Origin: Cohaesibacter haloalkalitolerans
GTDB lineage: Bacteria; Pseudomonadota; Alphaproteobacteria; Rhizobiales; Cohaesibacteraceae
DNA: 64,000 nucleotides
Assembly (NCBI RefSeq): GCF_003574655.1
Contig: NZ_QNUM01000002.1
Location: 1 to 64,000 of the forward strand
Direction: 5' to 3'
Part shown: positions 7,792 to 16,316 of the stretch, in pieces
Layout of the letters: each line of letters starts with the position of its first letter
Numbering within the stretch: the stretch's first letter is position 1
Position numbers and translations under genes: made by a program
The notes under the pieces: model-generated
Told to the model about the DNA's origin: nothing
Databases searched by the model: none
Seen by the model: only the letters and a program-made list of their open reading frames with translations

Positions 7792-8127
7792 TTACAGGGA
7801 GCAGCTCTTCTTGATCATGGTTGCCCGCACTGCGTCCTTCTGGCCCTTCAAATTGGCAATCTGAGGCGCGACGTTGCCACCGGAGAGGCTGGAAACCGGC
7901 AGTCCCAGAAGGATCACACCAGCGATATCATTCTTGCGGGCCTGTTCCTGTTGGCCGGAAGCCGTCATGTAAGCCTGATTGAGACGCTCTTCCTCGGCGG
8001 CAAGTTGCTTGCAACTGAAGCTTTCATAAAGGGTGGGGGTCACGTAGGCCGGAGCAATGGCATCAGGCTTCTGAGCGCAACCCGCTACCAGCAAAAGGGC
8101 AATACAAGCCAGAATGGATTTCTTCAT
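7792..8127 (-). CDS. Small lipoprotein, 111 aa
   Basis: Start taken at MKKSILACIALLLVAGC because AAGGAGA lies 6 nt upstream; a start 12 codons earlier is possible. Residues 1-18 form a lipoprotein signal with the lipobox VAGC, cysteine at about 17. The mature part has a helix-forming middle (KQLAAEEERLNQAYMTASG), a short hydrophobic glycine-rich stretch GVILLGLPVSSLSGG, and a pair CKQL/KKSCSL that could form a disulfide. The layout of charged helix, glycine-rich hydrophobic hairpin and NLKGQ helix resembles small outer-membrane lipoproteins of unknown role in alphaproteobacteria. The gene lies between xseB and the HDAC-like gene. Confidence 0.75.
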   Translation of the reverse strand: MKKSILACIALLLVAGCAQKPDAIAPAYVTPTLYESFSCKQLAAEEERLNQAYMTASGQQEQARKNDIAGVILLGLPVSSLSGGNVAPQIANLKGQKDAVRATMIKKSCSL

Positions 8128-8299
8128 CTTATTTCTCCTTTTGGTTGTATTGTTAGTTTTCACAACTCATAAGTCCACTGTTTCGTAACAGCGCAACGAG
8201 GTTTTCCAAAGCTTCGTAAGCGCGTCAGCCACGCCATTGACTGCCAGGTGTGAGTTTTGGGGAAACAGGGCTGCGGGGATGGCTTGCCAGAATGAGGAA

Positions 8300-8329
8300 A
8301 GGGTCCAATGCCTGGCAACATTGGACCCT
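8300..8329 (-). terminator. Hairpin after the HDAC-family gene
   Basis: Perfect 11-bp stem (AGGGTCCAATG and complement) with an 8-nt loop, about 40 bp past the stop of the HDAC-family gene. On the minus strand only TTTCC follows, so it is a weak or rho-assisted terminator at best. Confidence 0.5.
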
Positions 8330-8369
8330 CCCTTCGGGTGGACCGAAAACTCCGGGATCAGGCGCGGTA

Positions 8370-9305
8370 TCACCCGTGCATTAGCCGGTCCACGTGAACA
8401 GCAACCGAACGGGCCAGAGCCGTCAGGTCATAGCCCCCTTCCAGCAAGGAAACCACCCGGTTGTCACAACATTTGTCAGCAACATCCATCAGTTTGCCGG
8501 TCAGCCAGGAAAAATCCGCCTCGGTGCAGGTCAGATCGCCCAAGGGATCGCGGATATGGGCATCAAACCCGGCGGAAATGATCACCAGATCGGGGTTGAA
8601 ATTATAAATAGCAGGCAGCAGTCGCGACTCAAAGGCATCGCGCATCTGCTCGGACCCATTGCCCGCACTGAGCGGGGCATTGACGATATTGCCTTCGTCA
8701 TCCTTGCCGGTTTCGCGCCAATCGCCGGTTCCGGGATAGAGCGGCATCTGATGGGTCGAGCAATACATCACACTCGGATCATCCCAGAAGATGTCCTGAG
8801 TGCCGTTGCCATGGTGCAGATCGAAATCGATGATGGCGACACGCTCAGCCCCATATTGCTTCTGGGCGTAGCGGGCGGCAATTGATGCATTGTTGAAAAA
8901 GCAGAAGCCCATGGACCGGTCACGCTCGGCGTGGTGCCCCGGAGGGCGAATGCCGCAGAAGACATTGTTGGTCTTGCCCTGCATGACTTCATCGACAGCC
9001 TGCGTGGAAGCACCAACCGCATAGAGCGCTGCGGTCAGAGTGTCAGGCGACACAGTGGTATCGCCATCAAGCGAAATGAGCCCTTCCGCCGGCGTCACGC
9101 TTTGCAGATGATCGATCACGCTTTGCGGATGGCACAGCAGAATGTCCTCATAGCGACCGAGCTGAGCCTCTTCGCGCGGAATGAAGATGAATTTCTCATG
9201 CTCCAACGCGATGTTGACCGCACGCATCCGATCAGGGCGCTCGGGATGACCCTCAGGCGTCTTGTGATTCATGAAACTCGGATGCGTAATGTAAACCGTT
9301 GACAC
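8370..9305 (-). CDS. Histone deacetylase family protein (class II-like amidohydrolase)
   Basis: 311 residues, arginase/deacetylase fold. Active-site motifs are intact: RPPGHHAERD with the two catalytic histidines (about 120-130), GFCFFNNASIAA, the zinc-binding IIDFDLHHGNGTQ (about 160-172), YPGTGDW, and SAGFDAHIRDPLG with the remaining zinc aspartate. Bacterial members remove acetyl groups from acetyl-lysine proteins, acetylpolyamines or similar small amides; which applies here is unknown. The start is a GTG with an AGGAG site about 10 nt upstream. The closest minus-strand neighbours are the lipoprotein gene and xseB. Confidence 0.92.
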   Translation of the reverse strand: MSTVYITHPSFMNHKTPEGHPERPDRMRAVNIALEHEKFIFIPREEAQLGRYEDILLCHPQSVIDHLQSVTPAEGLISLDGDTTVSPDTLTAALYAVGASTQAVDEVMQGKTNNVFCGIRPPGHHAERDRSMGFCFFNNASIAARYAQKQYGAERVAIIDFDLHHGNGTQDIFWDDPSVMYCSTHQMPLYPGTGDWRETGKDDEGNIVNAPLSAGNGSEQMRDAFESRLLPAIYNFNPDLVIISAGFDAHIRDPLGDLTCTEADFSWLTGKLMDVADKCCDNRVVSLLEGGYDLTALARSVAVHVDRLMHG

Positions 9306-9611
9306 GCTCTAGCTGCTCCTAAACGGGATCTTCTTCCGGATCCCAGCCCGGACAGACTCTGATATCCGTACTATCCTCTATATGCATCCAACGTTTCAAG
9401 GGCTTCCGTCAATGCAACATTCGAGGCAGAAGGGGCTTTTATCCGCTGGGCAATTCGTTGAGTTGTCAAAGAAATCACAGGTGCACGGGCGTTTGGCCAC
9501 GGTATTTGCACAGACCGGGCCGATTTGTTATTGGGCACTATCAAGGGCTTGCTGTATGGAAAAGAGTGTCCCATGCTGGAAAGCTGGCCCGATCATCGCA
9601 AGGTTGTACCC
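9306..9611. other. Intergenic stretch, no gene seen
   Basis: Divergent promoter region between the HDAC-family gene and the first DUF805 gene. A 67-codon minus-strand frame is present but has no ribosome site and no family resemblance. Confidence 0.4.
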
Positions 9612-10052
9612 ATGTCCCCTGTCAAGCTCGTTGAACACAGTCTCTTCCATTGCCTCGATTTCAAGGGCCGCGCCGGGCGGGCGGAATTCTGGCTGTGGAT
9701 CGGCTTTTCGTTGTTGATGACGGCAGGCTTCTATTTCATCGGCCTCAATGCCCCGCTGCTCTCCGAGATCTGGAAAGCATGGTTTGCCCTCACCTTCCTG
9801 TTCGGCATTTCACTGACAGTGCGGCGGCTGCACGACATGGATCTGTCGGGCAAGTGGTTCCTGATCGTGCCGGTGGGCATCCTGATGACCTTTGCGATTG
9901 CCACGATCGCCCCGGACCTGATGGCGCAAATGCTCTGGATCCCGGTGGCGCTGGTCATGGTGCTCTATTTCGTGGTTGGCTTTGTTCCCGGTCCGGCAGG
10001 TGAGAATCGCTTTGGCCATGCCTTTCCGCCGCGCAAGCTGCCTTTTGCCTGA
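9612..10052 (+). CDS. DUF805 family membrane protein (copy 1)
   Basis: 146 residues from the ATG at 9612. This start was chosen because it aligns with the starts of the two paralogues that follow; in-frame ATG 9573 and TTG 9525 are possible. Family marks: F.GRAGRAEFWLW near residues 18-30, then membrane segments, the conserved VRRLHDMDLSG after the second, and a C-terminal GENRFG. Four hydrophobic helices are predicted. DUF805 (YhaH-type) proteins are inner-membrane proteins without an assigned biochemical function. First of three tandem copies on the same strand, each with a leader of 180-200 bp, so probably separate transcription units. Confidence 0.88.
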   Translation: MSPVKLVEHSLFHCLDFKGRAGRAEFWLWIGFSLLMTAGFYFIGLNAPLLSEIWKAWFALTFLFGISLTVRRLHDMDLSGKWFLIVPVGILMTFAIATIAPDLMAQMLWIPVALVMVLYFVVGFVPGPAGENRFGHAFPPRKLPFA

Positions 10053-10132
10053 CACCCCCGGCTCCTTCCACAACTGCCTCCCCTCCCCGAGATCAAGCAT
10101 CCACAAAGAGGGGCAAGCTTCGCCTTGCAGCA

Positions 10133-10177
10133 TTAACCATGTGCAGCAAAAATCAATCTTTACGATTGATTAACCAT
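10133..10177. promoter_or_regulatory. Possible control region: TTAACCAT repeats and an inverted repeat
   Basis: TTAACCAT occurs at 10133-10140 and again at 10170-10177. It resembles the CtrA half-site used in several alphaproteobacteria. Between them lies AATCAATC-TTTAC-GATTGATT (10151-10171), a perfect 8-bp inverted repeat, about 63 bp before the second DUF805 gene. Confidence 0.4.
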
Positions 10178-10233
10178 AAGCTCTTCCGTAGGCTCTGCTT
10201 ATCGACAAGCGACCGCTTGCGGAGGAGAAGGCA

Positions 10234-10725
10234 ATGTTTTCACTCTATGGCAAACTCTTTTCAATTCTGAGAGCATCCTTTTCCTATTCAGGCCGCACTG
10301 CACGCATGGAATTCTGGCTGTTTCTGCTGTTCTATGCCCTGATGTATTTTGCGGCCCTTGGTGCGGACGTCACCTATTTCCAGCAGCAGCAACCAGGCGG
10401 CTTTCCGCTCTTGCTTTCCCACCTTATGGGCGGCAGGGAACCGTTTGTCTGGCTGCATTTGATCCTGCTGAGCCCGGCGATGATCGCCATCACGGTGCGG
10501 CGTCTGCACGACCGAGGGCATAAGGGCTGGTGGGGGCTGGTGTATCTCGTGCCGTTCTTCGGCCTGTTCCCCATGGTTGCCATGCTGGCGCGCAAGGGCC
10601 AACAAGGCTTCAACCGCTTCGGCGCCAATCCGCTCGATCTGGCGGCGCTCGCCAAGCGCGAGGCTCAGGCGGCGAAACCGGCCTACACCAGTGCCCCGGC
10701 GTCCGCTCCGTCTCCTGCGGAGTAA
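10234..10725 (+). CDS. DUF805 family membrane protein (copy 2)
   Basis: 163 residues. The ATG at 10234 has a GGAGGAG site. The N-terminus FSYSGRTARMEFWLF is the DUF805 entry signature, followed by three to four hydrophobic segments, the loop signature VRRLHDRGHKGWWGL (about 88-102), and the C-terminal GFNRFGANP. The last ~25 residues are Ala/Pro/Ser-rich and probably cytoplasmic and disordered. It differs from copy 1 by a longer first periplasmic loop. Role unknown; the array suggests paralogues with distinct expression. Confidence 0.92.
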   Translation: MFSLYGKLFSILRASFSYSGRTARMEFWLFLLFYALMYFAALGADVTYFQQQQPGGFPLLLSHLMGGREPFVWLHLILLSPAMIAITVRRLHDRGHKGWWGLVYLVPFFGLFPMVAMLARKGQQGFNRFGANPLDLAALAKREAQAAKPAYTSAPASAPSPAE

Positions 10726-10797
10726 GCAACACATTCCGCCCAAGGGTTTGCTATTGCATTTAAAAATACGCATCTTTTGTCTTGCCGCAGACGTATT

Positions 10798-10813
10798 TTA
10801 ATAGACAGTTAAC
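10798..10813. promoter_or_regulatory. CtrA-like binding site upstream of the third DUF805 gene
   Basis: TTAA-N7-TTAAC, an exact match to the CtrA full-site consensus of alphaproteobacteria, about 113 bp before the start codon at 10926. A single match of this length can occur by chance, so only moderate weight is given. Confidence 0.45.
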
Positions 10814-10925
10814 GCTTTCTCTGGTTTGAGCAGGGAAAGCCGAAGGCGACAATTGGCCATTAGGGTTCAATTAACAGACGCAATCCATAGTTGGATTATT
10901 ACCATCTTAGATTGCAGAGTTTGAC

Positions 10926-11546
10926 ATGACTTTTTTTGCCGCCATTTCTTCCTGTCTGAGGCATTCGTTCGACTTTTCAGGCCGCGCGCCCCGATCGGAA
11001 TACTGGTACTGGGGGCTTTTCATCATCCTCTGCAGCTTCATGATTGGTCTGCTGGGGGCTCTCCTGTTCGGTCGTGCCACAATACTGGGCGTCAGTCCCC
11101 TGACGCTGATATTTGTGCTGGCCACCGCCCTGCCCGGTTTTTCAGCCATGGTTCGAAGACTGCATGACGTCGGCAAAAGCGGCTGGTGGTGGCTGATATC
11201 GGTAGTCCCGGTCGTCAATTTGTATTTTTATTATTTGCTCCTGAAGCGCGGAACGGATGGCCCGAACAAATATGGCGACGATCCCTTGTCCGGAGGCTCC
11301 ATGGGCTATGCTCCGGGTGCATCAAGGCAGCGAGGCGACCAAGCGCTCAGACCCTTCAGCGATGAGGAACTGGCCAGACTGTTGCCTGATCGAGCCACGG
11401 GCGGCGCAGCCGGACAGGCAAGACCCAGAACCAGCGTTCCAACTGTCGGAGGGCAGAAAAGCACCGGCTTTGGACGACGCGGTGCTGGCAACAACCCCGG
11501 CTTCAGGGGCTTCCAGACTACCCAGCAAAGGCTCGGCAAGCATTAG
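10926..11546 (+). CDS. DUF805 family membrane protein (copy 3)
   Basis: 206 residues. N-terminal FDFSGRAPRSEYWYW (about 16-30), hydrophobic helices, VRRLHDVGKSGWWWL (about 76-90), a further membrane segment, and the conserved GPNKYGDDP (about 117-125) place it in DUF805. The ~80-residue C-terminal extension is polar, rich in Gly, Arg and Pro, and probably disordered; neither neighbour has it at this length. A CtrA-like site lies upstream. A hairpin at 11534-11557 and the strong terminator at 11577 follow. Confidence 0.92.
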   Translation: MTFFAAISSCLRHSFDFSGRAPRSEYWYWGLFIILCSFMIGLLGALLFGRATILGVSPLTLIFVLATALPGFSAMVRRLHDVGKSGWWWLISVVPVVNLYFYYLLLKRGTDGPNKYGDDPLSGGSMGYAPGASRQRGDQALRPFSDEELARLLPDRATGGAAGQARPRTSVPTVGGQKSTGFGRRGAGNNPGFRGFQTTQQRLGKH

Positions 11547-11576
11547 CTGGCTTGCCGCCAGCCGCAGATCAAAAAC

Positions 11577-11613
11577 AAAAGCCCCCGCAGGTCGTTTCCC
11601 TGCGGGGGCTTTT
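11577..11613. terminator. Bidirectional terminator between DUF805 copy 3 and nadC
   Basis: GCCCCCGCAGG (11581-11591) pairs with CCTGCGGGGGC (11599-11609). The stem is flanked by A-run and T-run, so it serves both converging genes. Confidence 0.88.
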
Positions 11614-11637
11614 GTCATTTCTGAACAAGCGGCTCAA

Positions 11638-12531
11638 TCAGCTGACGGAAATGTCGAGGCCGAGATCGAAGTTCGGTGCCGAATGGGTGATGTAGCCTGC
11701 GGAGATGTAGTCGACACCGGTCTGGGCGATGGCGCGGATCGTTGCCGGGCTGACACCGCCCGATGCTTCGGAGATGATGCCGGTACCGTTCAGCAGAGCC
11801 AGCGCCTCGGTCAATTTTTCCGGTCCCATATTGTCAAGCATGATGACATCCGGCTTGGCCGCAATCGCTTCCTTGAGCTGCTCAATGGTATCCACTTCCA
11901 CCTCGACCCGAACCAGATGGCCGACGAAATCGCGTGAGCGACGGATGGCCTCGGTGATCGACCCGGCCACGGCGATGTGATTGTCCTTGATGAGAATCGC
12001 GTCATCAAGGCCGAAGCGATGGTTGGAGCCGCCGCCGCACTTGACCGCATATTTCTCGAAGGCCCTCAGCCCCGGCAAGGTCTTGCGGGTGCAGGTCACT
12101 CTGGCCTTGGTACCCTCCGTCAACTTGACCATCTCATGGGTGGCGCTGGCTACACCGGACATGTGGCAGAGGAAGTTGAGCGCGATGCGTTCAGCAGACA
12201 GCACAAGACGAGCCGGACCATGGATTTCGGCAACCACGTCGCCCTTCTTCACCTCGGTGCCATCGCACATTTTGGGAGAGAACTCCACCGCCTCGCCATT
12301 CCATTTGCCGATCTGGCGGAAGGCGCTTTCGGCAAGCGGAATCCCCGAGATGATGCCCTGATGGCGTGCCGCAATGACGGCCTTGGCCTGGGCAGTTTCC
12401 GGGATGGTGGCGAGCGTGGTGATATCACCGGCGCGGCCCAGATCTTCCTTCAAGGCAGCAAGGACTGCCTCGTCAATGATCGGCTGGGGCAGAAAGAGTT
12501 TGTCTGCAGTGATGGGTCTGGCTTCGCTCAT
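11638..12531 (-). CDS. nadC: Nicotinate-nucleotide diphosphorylase (carboxylating) / quinolinate phosphoribosyltransferase
   Basis: 297 residues. NadC converts quinolinate and PRPP to nicotinate mononucleotide, CO2 and pyrophosphate, the third step of de novo NAD synthesis. Family marks: ALKEDLGRAGDITT (about 25-38), CTRKTLPGLRAFEKYAVKCGGGSNHRFGLDD with the substrate-binding Arg/Lys/His cluster (about 145-175), VEVEVDT, MLDNM (about 228-232), and EASGGV/DYISAG near the end. Last gene of a minus-strand nadA-nadB-nadC set, 104 bp after nadB, ending at a strong terminator. Confidence 0.96.
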   Translation of the reverse strand: MSEARPITADKLFLPQPIIDEAVLAALKEDLGRAGDITTLATIPETAQAKAVIAARHQGIISGIPLAESAFRQIGKWNGEAVEFSPKMCDGTEVKKGDVVAEIHGPARLVLSAERIALNFLCHMSGVASATHEMVKLTEGTKARVTCTRKTLPGLRAFEKYAVKCGGGSNHRFGLDDAILIKDNHIAVAGSITEAIRRSRDFVGHLVRVEVEVDTIEQLKEAIAAKPDVIMLDNMGPEKLTEALALLNGTGIISEASGGVSPATIRAIAQTGVDYISAGYITHSAPNFDLGLDISVS

Positions 12532-12635
12532 GATCGGGGTTTCCTTCGGTCTTCGTCCAGATCTGGTCTTTTCTGGTGCGTTTCATCCTTGCGTCTTCAG
12601 CTAGCAAAAGGCGGTGCCAAAGGCGCTGTTCTAGA

Positions 12636-14255
12636 TCAATCGGCAGTTGCTTTGCCGAGAATCCGGTCCATCTGCGCCTCGGCGTCCTTCAATGTCATGT
12701 AGGTCCTGTGACGCCATTCCTCGCGTGGCTCGGGGTAGTCGATGCGATAATGCCCGCCGCGGCTCTCGGTGCGCAAAAAGGCTGCAACGGTGATCAGCTT
12801 GCTGGCAATGAGATGATTGCGGAAACTGTCGTTGACGGCCCTTGCCTCCAACTCGGCGATGATCTCCAGTGCCTTTTTCAGCCCTTCCCCATCGCGCTCG
12901 ACGCCGACATAACGGCTCATGGTGGCGCGCAGCCTTTCGATATCCTGCCGGGGCTGATTGACCGCCGGGGCGCGCCTTTCATTGCGGATGGGTTGCCAGA
13001 GTTCATGCTTGGGGGCGCTCAGCTGCTGGTCAATATCATGAGCAACAAGCGAAGCGAACACGACCGCCTCCAACAGCGAGTTGGAGGCCAGCCGGTTGGC
13101 TCCGTGGGCTCCGGTGGAAGTCACCTCACCTGCGGCCCAGAGCCCGTCAAGGGTCGTGCGCCCCTGGGCATCGGTGAGAATGCCGCCCATGTGATAGTGA
13201 GCTGCCGGGGCAATAGGCAACGGCTCGGTGACGGGATCAAGCCCGGCTTCCTCGGCATAGCCATAGACGGTGGGAAATTCCTCCGGGAAGGCCGCGCCAA
13301 TCGCCTCTCGGCAATCAAGAAACGCACCGTTTCCTGCCTCCACCTGACGGTGAATGGCCCGGGCGACAATATCGCGCGGAGCGAGTTCGGCCAGCTTGTG
13401 CTCTGCCAGCATGAAGCGTTCACCGGCCCTGTTGATCAGCTTGGCACCATGACCGCGCAGGGCTTCGGTTGCCAGTGGCGCCGGATCCTTGCCGACATCA
13501 AGCGCAGTGGGGTGGAACTGGACAAATTCCGGATCGGCGATGACCGCCCCGGCCCTTGCCGCCATGGCGATGCCGTCGCCGTTGGATTCGGGGGGATTGG
13601 TTGTCACCCGATAGAGATTGCCCGATCCGCCCGAGGCCAGAACCACGGCACGAGCCGGGAAAAAGATGGTGCTGCTTTCCTCGTCCTCGGGCCGGGCACA
13701 GTTGCGGGCAACGATACCTTTGACATAGCGCCCCTCCATGTGCAGCCGTTCGGCCTGATAGCCCGAGACGATGCGAATGGACGGCATCTCAACCACCCGC
13801 AGAATGAGCGCCGCCATGATGGCATAGCCCGCCCGGTCGCCGGATACGCGCACCACACGACTGGCTGAATGCGCCGCCTCACGGCTGAGGCGCAATTTGC
13901 CCTCAAGATCCTTGTCAAAGGGTACGCCCACTTCCAACAGGTCGAGAATGCGCATCGGTGCCTGTTCGGTCATCAGCCGGGCGATGTTCTCGTCAACGAT
14001 CCCGGCGCCCGCCTCGATGGTGTCTCTCAAGTGCGACTCCGTGCTGTCGCCTTCGGAGACCGCCGCCGCTATGCCGCCTTGCGCCCATACGGAAGACGCG
14101 CCCTCTCCAATGGGGGCGGCAGAAATAAGCGTTACGGGGCGCGGTGCCAGTTTGTAGGCACAGAAGAGACCGGCCAGGCCGCCGCCAACAATGATGACGT
14201 CATCGTTGCGTTGCCAGCTTTCGGGTCGGAAATCGTCGGGGGCAGAGACTATCAT
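12636..14255 (-). CDS. nadB: L-aspartate oxidase
   Basis: 539 residues from the ATG at 14255. An upstream TTG at 14297 is in frame but lacks family sequence. NadB oxidises L-aspartate to iminoaspartate with FAD, the substrate of NadA. The FAD-binding motif [18 protein letters not shown] is at about residues 19-36; [77 protein letters not shown] and the C-terminal helical domain (with [10 protein letters not shown]) all match. The gene is separated from nadA by a hairpin terminator, so part of its expression may be attenuated or come from its own promoter. Confidence 0.96.
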   Translation of the reverse strand: MIVSAPDDFRPESWQRNDDVIIVGGGLAGLFCAYKLAPRPVTLISAAPIGEGASSVWAQGGIAAAVSEGDSTESHLRDTIEAGAGIVDENIARLMTEQAPMRILDLLEVGVPFDKDLEGKLRLSREAAHSASRVVRVSGDRAGYAIMAALILRVVEMPSIRIVSGYQAERLHMEGRYVKGIVARNCARPEDEESSTIFFPARAVVLASGGSGNLYRVTTNPPESNGDGIAMAARAGAVIADPEFVQFHPTALDVGKDPAPLATEALRGHGAKLINRAGERFMLAEHKLAELAPRDIVARAIHRQVEAGNGAFLDCREAIGAAFPEEFPTVYGYAEEAGLDPVTEPLPIAPAAHYHMGGILTDAQGRTTLDGLWAAGEVTSTGAHGANRLASNSLLEAVVFASLVAHDIDQQLSAPKHELWQPIRNERRAPAVNQPRQDIERLRATMSRYVGVERDGEGLKKALEIIAELEARAVNDSFRNHLIASKLITVAAFLRTESRGGHYRIDYPEPREEWRHRTYMTLKDAEAQMDRILGKATAD

Positions 14256-14330
14256 GGACGTGACTTCAATCTGGCCGGGAATGCATGCGCTCCGCAAGGG
14301 GAACGGCCCGCGCCCGGCGCAGGATGGGGG

Positions 14331-14378
14331 AAGAAAAGAAAAGGCCCGGGTCAGCCTGTTGCCGTTGTCCCGGGCCTT
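14331..14378 (-). terminator. Terminator or attenuator between nadA and nadB
   Basis: AAGGCCCGGG (14341-14350) pairs perfectly with CCCGGGCCTT (14369-14378). On the minus strand the stem is followed by TTTTCTTTTC. It begins 6 bp after the nadA stop and should reduce read-through into nadB. Confidence 0.75.
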
Positions 14379-14383
14379 CGATG

Positions 14384-15463
14384 TCAGGATTTCAGATTGA
14401 TCATCCGCTCGACAGCCAGACGGGCCCTGTCGGCAACGAGAGGATCAACCGTGACCTCTTCCTGCATGTAGAGCAGGCTATCGAGGATTTTCGGCAAGGT
14501 GATCTTCTTCATGTGCGGGCACAGATTGCAGGGCCGGACGAATTCGACCTCGGGCGCTTCGCTGGCCACATTGTCGGCCATGGAGCATTCGGTGATCATC
14601 ATCACCTTGCCACCGCGCTTGCCTTTCACCCAGTCGATCATGCCCTTGGTGGAGCCGGAATAGTCGGCTTCGGCGACCACCTCTGGCGGGCATTCTGGAT
14701 GGGCAATGACCTGCACATCCGGCATGGAACGACGATAGGCCCGGATCTCGTCGGCGGTGAAGCGCTCATGCACTTCACAGGACCCCGCGAATGTCAGCAC
14801 TTCCACATCCGTCTGGGCGGCGACATTGCGCGCCAGATACTGATCGGGCACCAGCAGCACACGATCCACGCCCAGGCTTTCGACCACCGCCACTGCATTC
14901 GAAGAGGTACAGCAGATGTCACACTCCGCCTTCACGGCCGCAGAGGTGTTCACATAAGTGATGATCGGTACGCCGGGATATTTGTCGCGCAGGGCGCGAA
15001 CGTCAGCTGCCGTGATGGAAGACGCCAGTGAACAGCCTGCCGTGCTATCCGGAATAAGCACGGTCTTCTCGGGGCAGAGAATTTTCGATGTCTCCGCCAT
15101 GAAATGCACACCGCACTGGATTATCAGGTCCGCATCCGAACGCGCGGCCTCAATGGCCAGTTGCAGGCTGTCGCCACGGATGTCGGAGACGCCGTGAAAA
15201 ATCTCCGGCGTCTGATAATTGTGAGCGAGAATAACGGCGCCGCGCTCCTTTTTCAGCCGGTTGATCGCAGCAACATAGGGCGCATGAAAGGGCCATTCGA
15301 TCGCGGGAATGATGTGCTTGACCTTTTCATAGATGTCTGCGGTCTCGGCAGCCACCTCTGCGGTGTAGGCCAGATCTGGCATAGGCAGGATTCCCCTCTC
15401 CTGCGCGGCCTTGCTCGGGGCACGTTTTGCGAAATCGGTAGCGGTCTGGGCGGGCATCATCAT
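14384..15463 (-). CDS. nadA: Quinolinate synthase A
   Basis: 359 residues from the first of three consecutive ATG codons at 15463, preceded by AAGGAGG. NadA condenses iminoaspartate with dihydroxyacetone phosphate to quinolinate using a [4Fe-4S] cluster. Cluster cysteines are visible in DICCTSSNA, in the [10 protein letters not shown] segment, and in [12 protein letters not shown] near the C-terminus. [17 protein letters not shown] and VGVHFMAET-type segments (here [13 protein letters not shown]) are the family marks. A perfect 10-bp palindrome about 220 bp upstream is the likely operator for the whole nad set. Confidence 0.96.
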   Translation of the reverse strand: MMMPAQTATDFAKRAPSKAAQERGILPMPDLAYTAEVAAETADIYEKVKHIIPAIEWPFHAPYVAAINRLKKERGAVILAHNYQTPEIFHGVSDIRGDSLQLAIEAARSDADLIIQCGVHFMAETSKILCPEKTVLIPDSTAGCSLASSITAADVRALRDKYPGVPIITYVNTSAAVKAECDICCTSSNAVAVVESLGVDRVLLVPDQYLARNVAAQTDVEVLTFAGSCEVHERFTADEIRAYRRSMPDVQVIAHPECPPEVVAEADYSGSTKGMIDWVKGKRGGKVMMITECSMADNVASEAPEVEFVRPCNLCPHMKKITLPKILDSLLYMQEEVTVDPLVADRARLAVERMINLKS

Positions 15464-15685
15464 GCGATTCTGGCCTCCTTCAAATAGTGCGGTGCTCTGT
15501 CGATCTGTCCGGATACGTCTCAAACGCCGTGGGCTTTTCTGGTCGATCCCCCCCTTGCGTCCTGTCTCCAGACGGCCCTCCTCCCCGCGACCTGAAGCAG
15601 TCCTGCGACAGGCTCGGAGCGGTGGACACTGTTCTCCCGGAGAGGACACCTCGCCCTGTTATGCTCCGGTATTCCAGCAACCCAA

Positions 15686-15708
15686 CTTATGCTCAAACTG
15701 AGCATAAG
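15686..15708. promoter_or_regulatory. Palindromic operator upstream of nadA (NadQ-like)
   Basis: The half-site CTTATGCTCA and its exact complement are separated by AAC, a 23-bp perfect palindrome. From memory, the alphaproteobacterial NAD regulator NadQ recognises a TATGCTCA/TGAGCATA-type palindrome in front of nadABC; this match is the basis of the call. nadQ itself is not in this window. Confidence 0.7.
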
Positions 15709-16316
15709 GAGAGCAATAAAACAACCAGCGCACCGCTGGTCCCCTGCCCTTGGGCAGTATTACTTATTTCGAAAAATATAGGGCCAACCCGGCGGGATTT
15801 CCAGCCCCTGAAGCGCGCCGGGGGATAAGTGGAGCCTGCGGTCGCAGCCTTTGGCGCCTTAATCCCCACGCCTTTCCAACCGTCAGATTCGTCGGCCAAA
15901 TGCCGGCGACTTGCCTATACTTTCGGAATTACGCAATGAATTCAGAAGCAAGCGAATTGCGTTTTTCAAGGTTCAAAAGAAAAGACCCAAGGCCTTTCGG
16001 CCTTGGGTCCATTCTCAAAAACAGGAAAAATAACAGGATCTCGTGCTGGCAAAATTTGTAAACAGGCGGCAAATAAAAACGAAACAGGATTAGGTTCTGA
16101 AAGCCTTGAACTATGAATTTTCAAATCTTGATCTGTCTTGAGGCTCAAATTATCCAAGTTTCATGACAGTTCTTTGACAACCATCCGGAAAAATGACCAT
16201 TGCATCCGCTTGGGCCAACATGGCGCGCGGCTGCACATGCCAACAGCCCCGTCGCCCAAGTGGTGTGAGCACAGGCAACAGGCTTTCAAGCAGTGGGAAT
16301 CACGGGAAATGGCGTG
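15709..16316. other. 608-bp intergenic stretch with an isolated terminator
   Basis: No coding frame with a ribosome site is visible on either strand. The one clear structure is the hairpin at 15984-16009. The interval between it and the lipoprotein gene (16010-16316) may be a long 3' untranslated region or an unannotated small RNA on the minus strand. Confidence 0.4.
15981..16009 (-). terminator. Intrinsic terminator in a gene-free region
   Basis: GACCCAAGGCC (15984-15994) pairs perfectly with its complement at 15999-16009 around a TTTC loop. On the minus strand TTTTCTTTT follows. It is about 300 bp beyond the nearest minus-strand stop codon (lipoprotein gene). Confidence 0.75.

Noticed and set aside
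9371-9574. 67-codon minus-strand frame before the first DUF805 gene
   Set aside because: No ribosome site and it would cover the promoter of the HDAC-family gene; no family match recognised.
10798-10813. Calling the CtrA-like site proven
   Set aside because: One consensus match in 64 kb can occur by chance; it is kept only as a candidate.
12576-13868. 430-codon plus-strand frame opposite nadB
   Set aside because: nadB on the minus strand has complete L-aspartate oxidase motifs; the opposite frame is a shadow.
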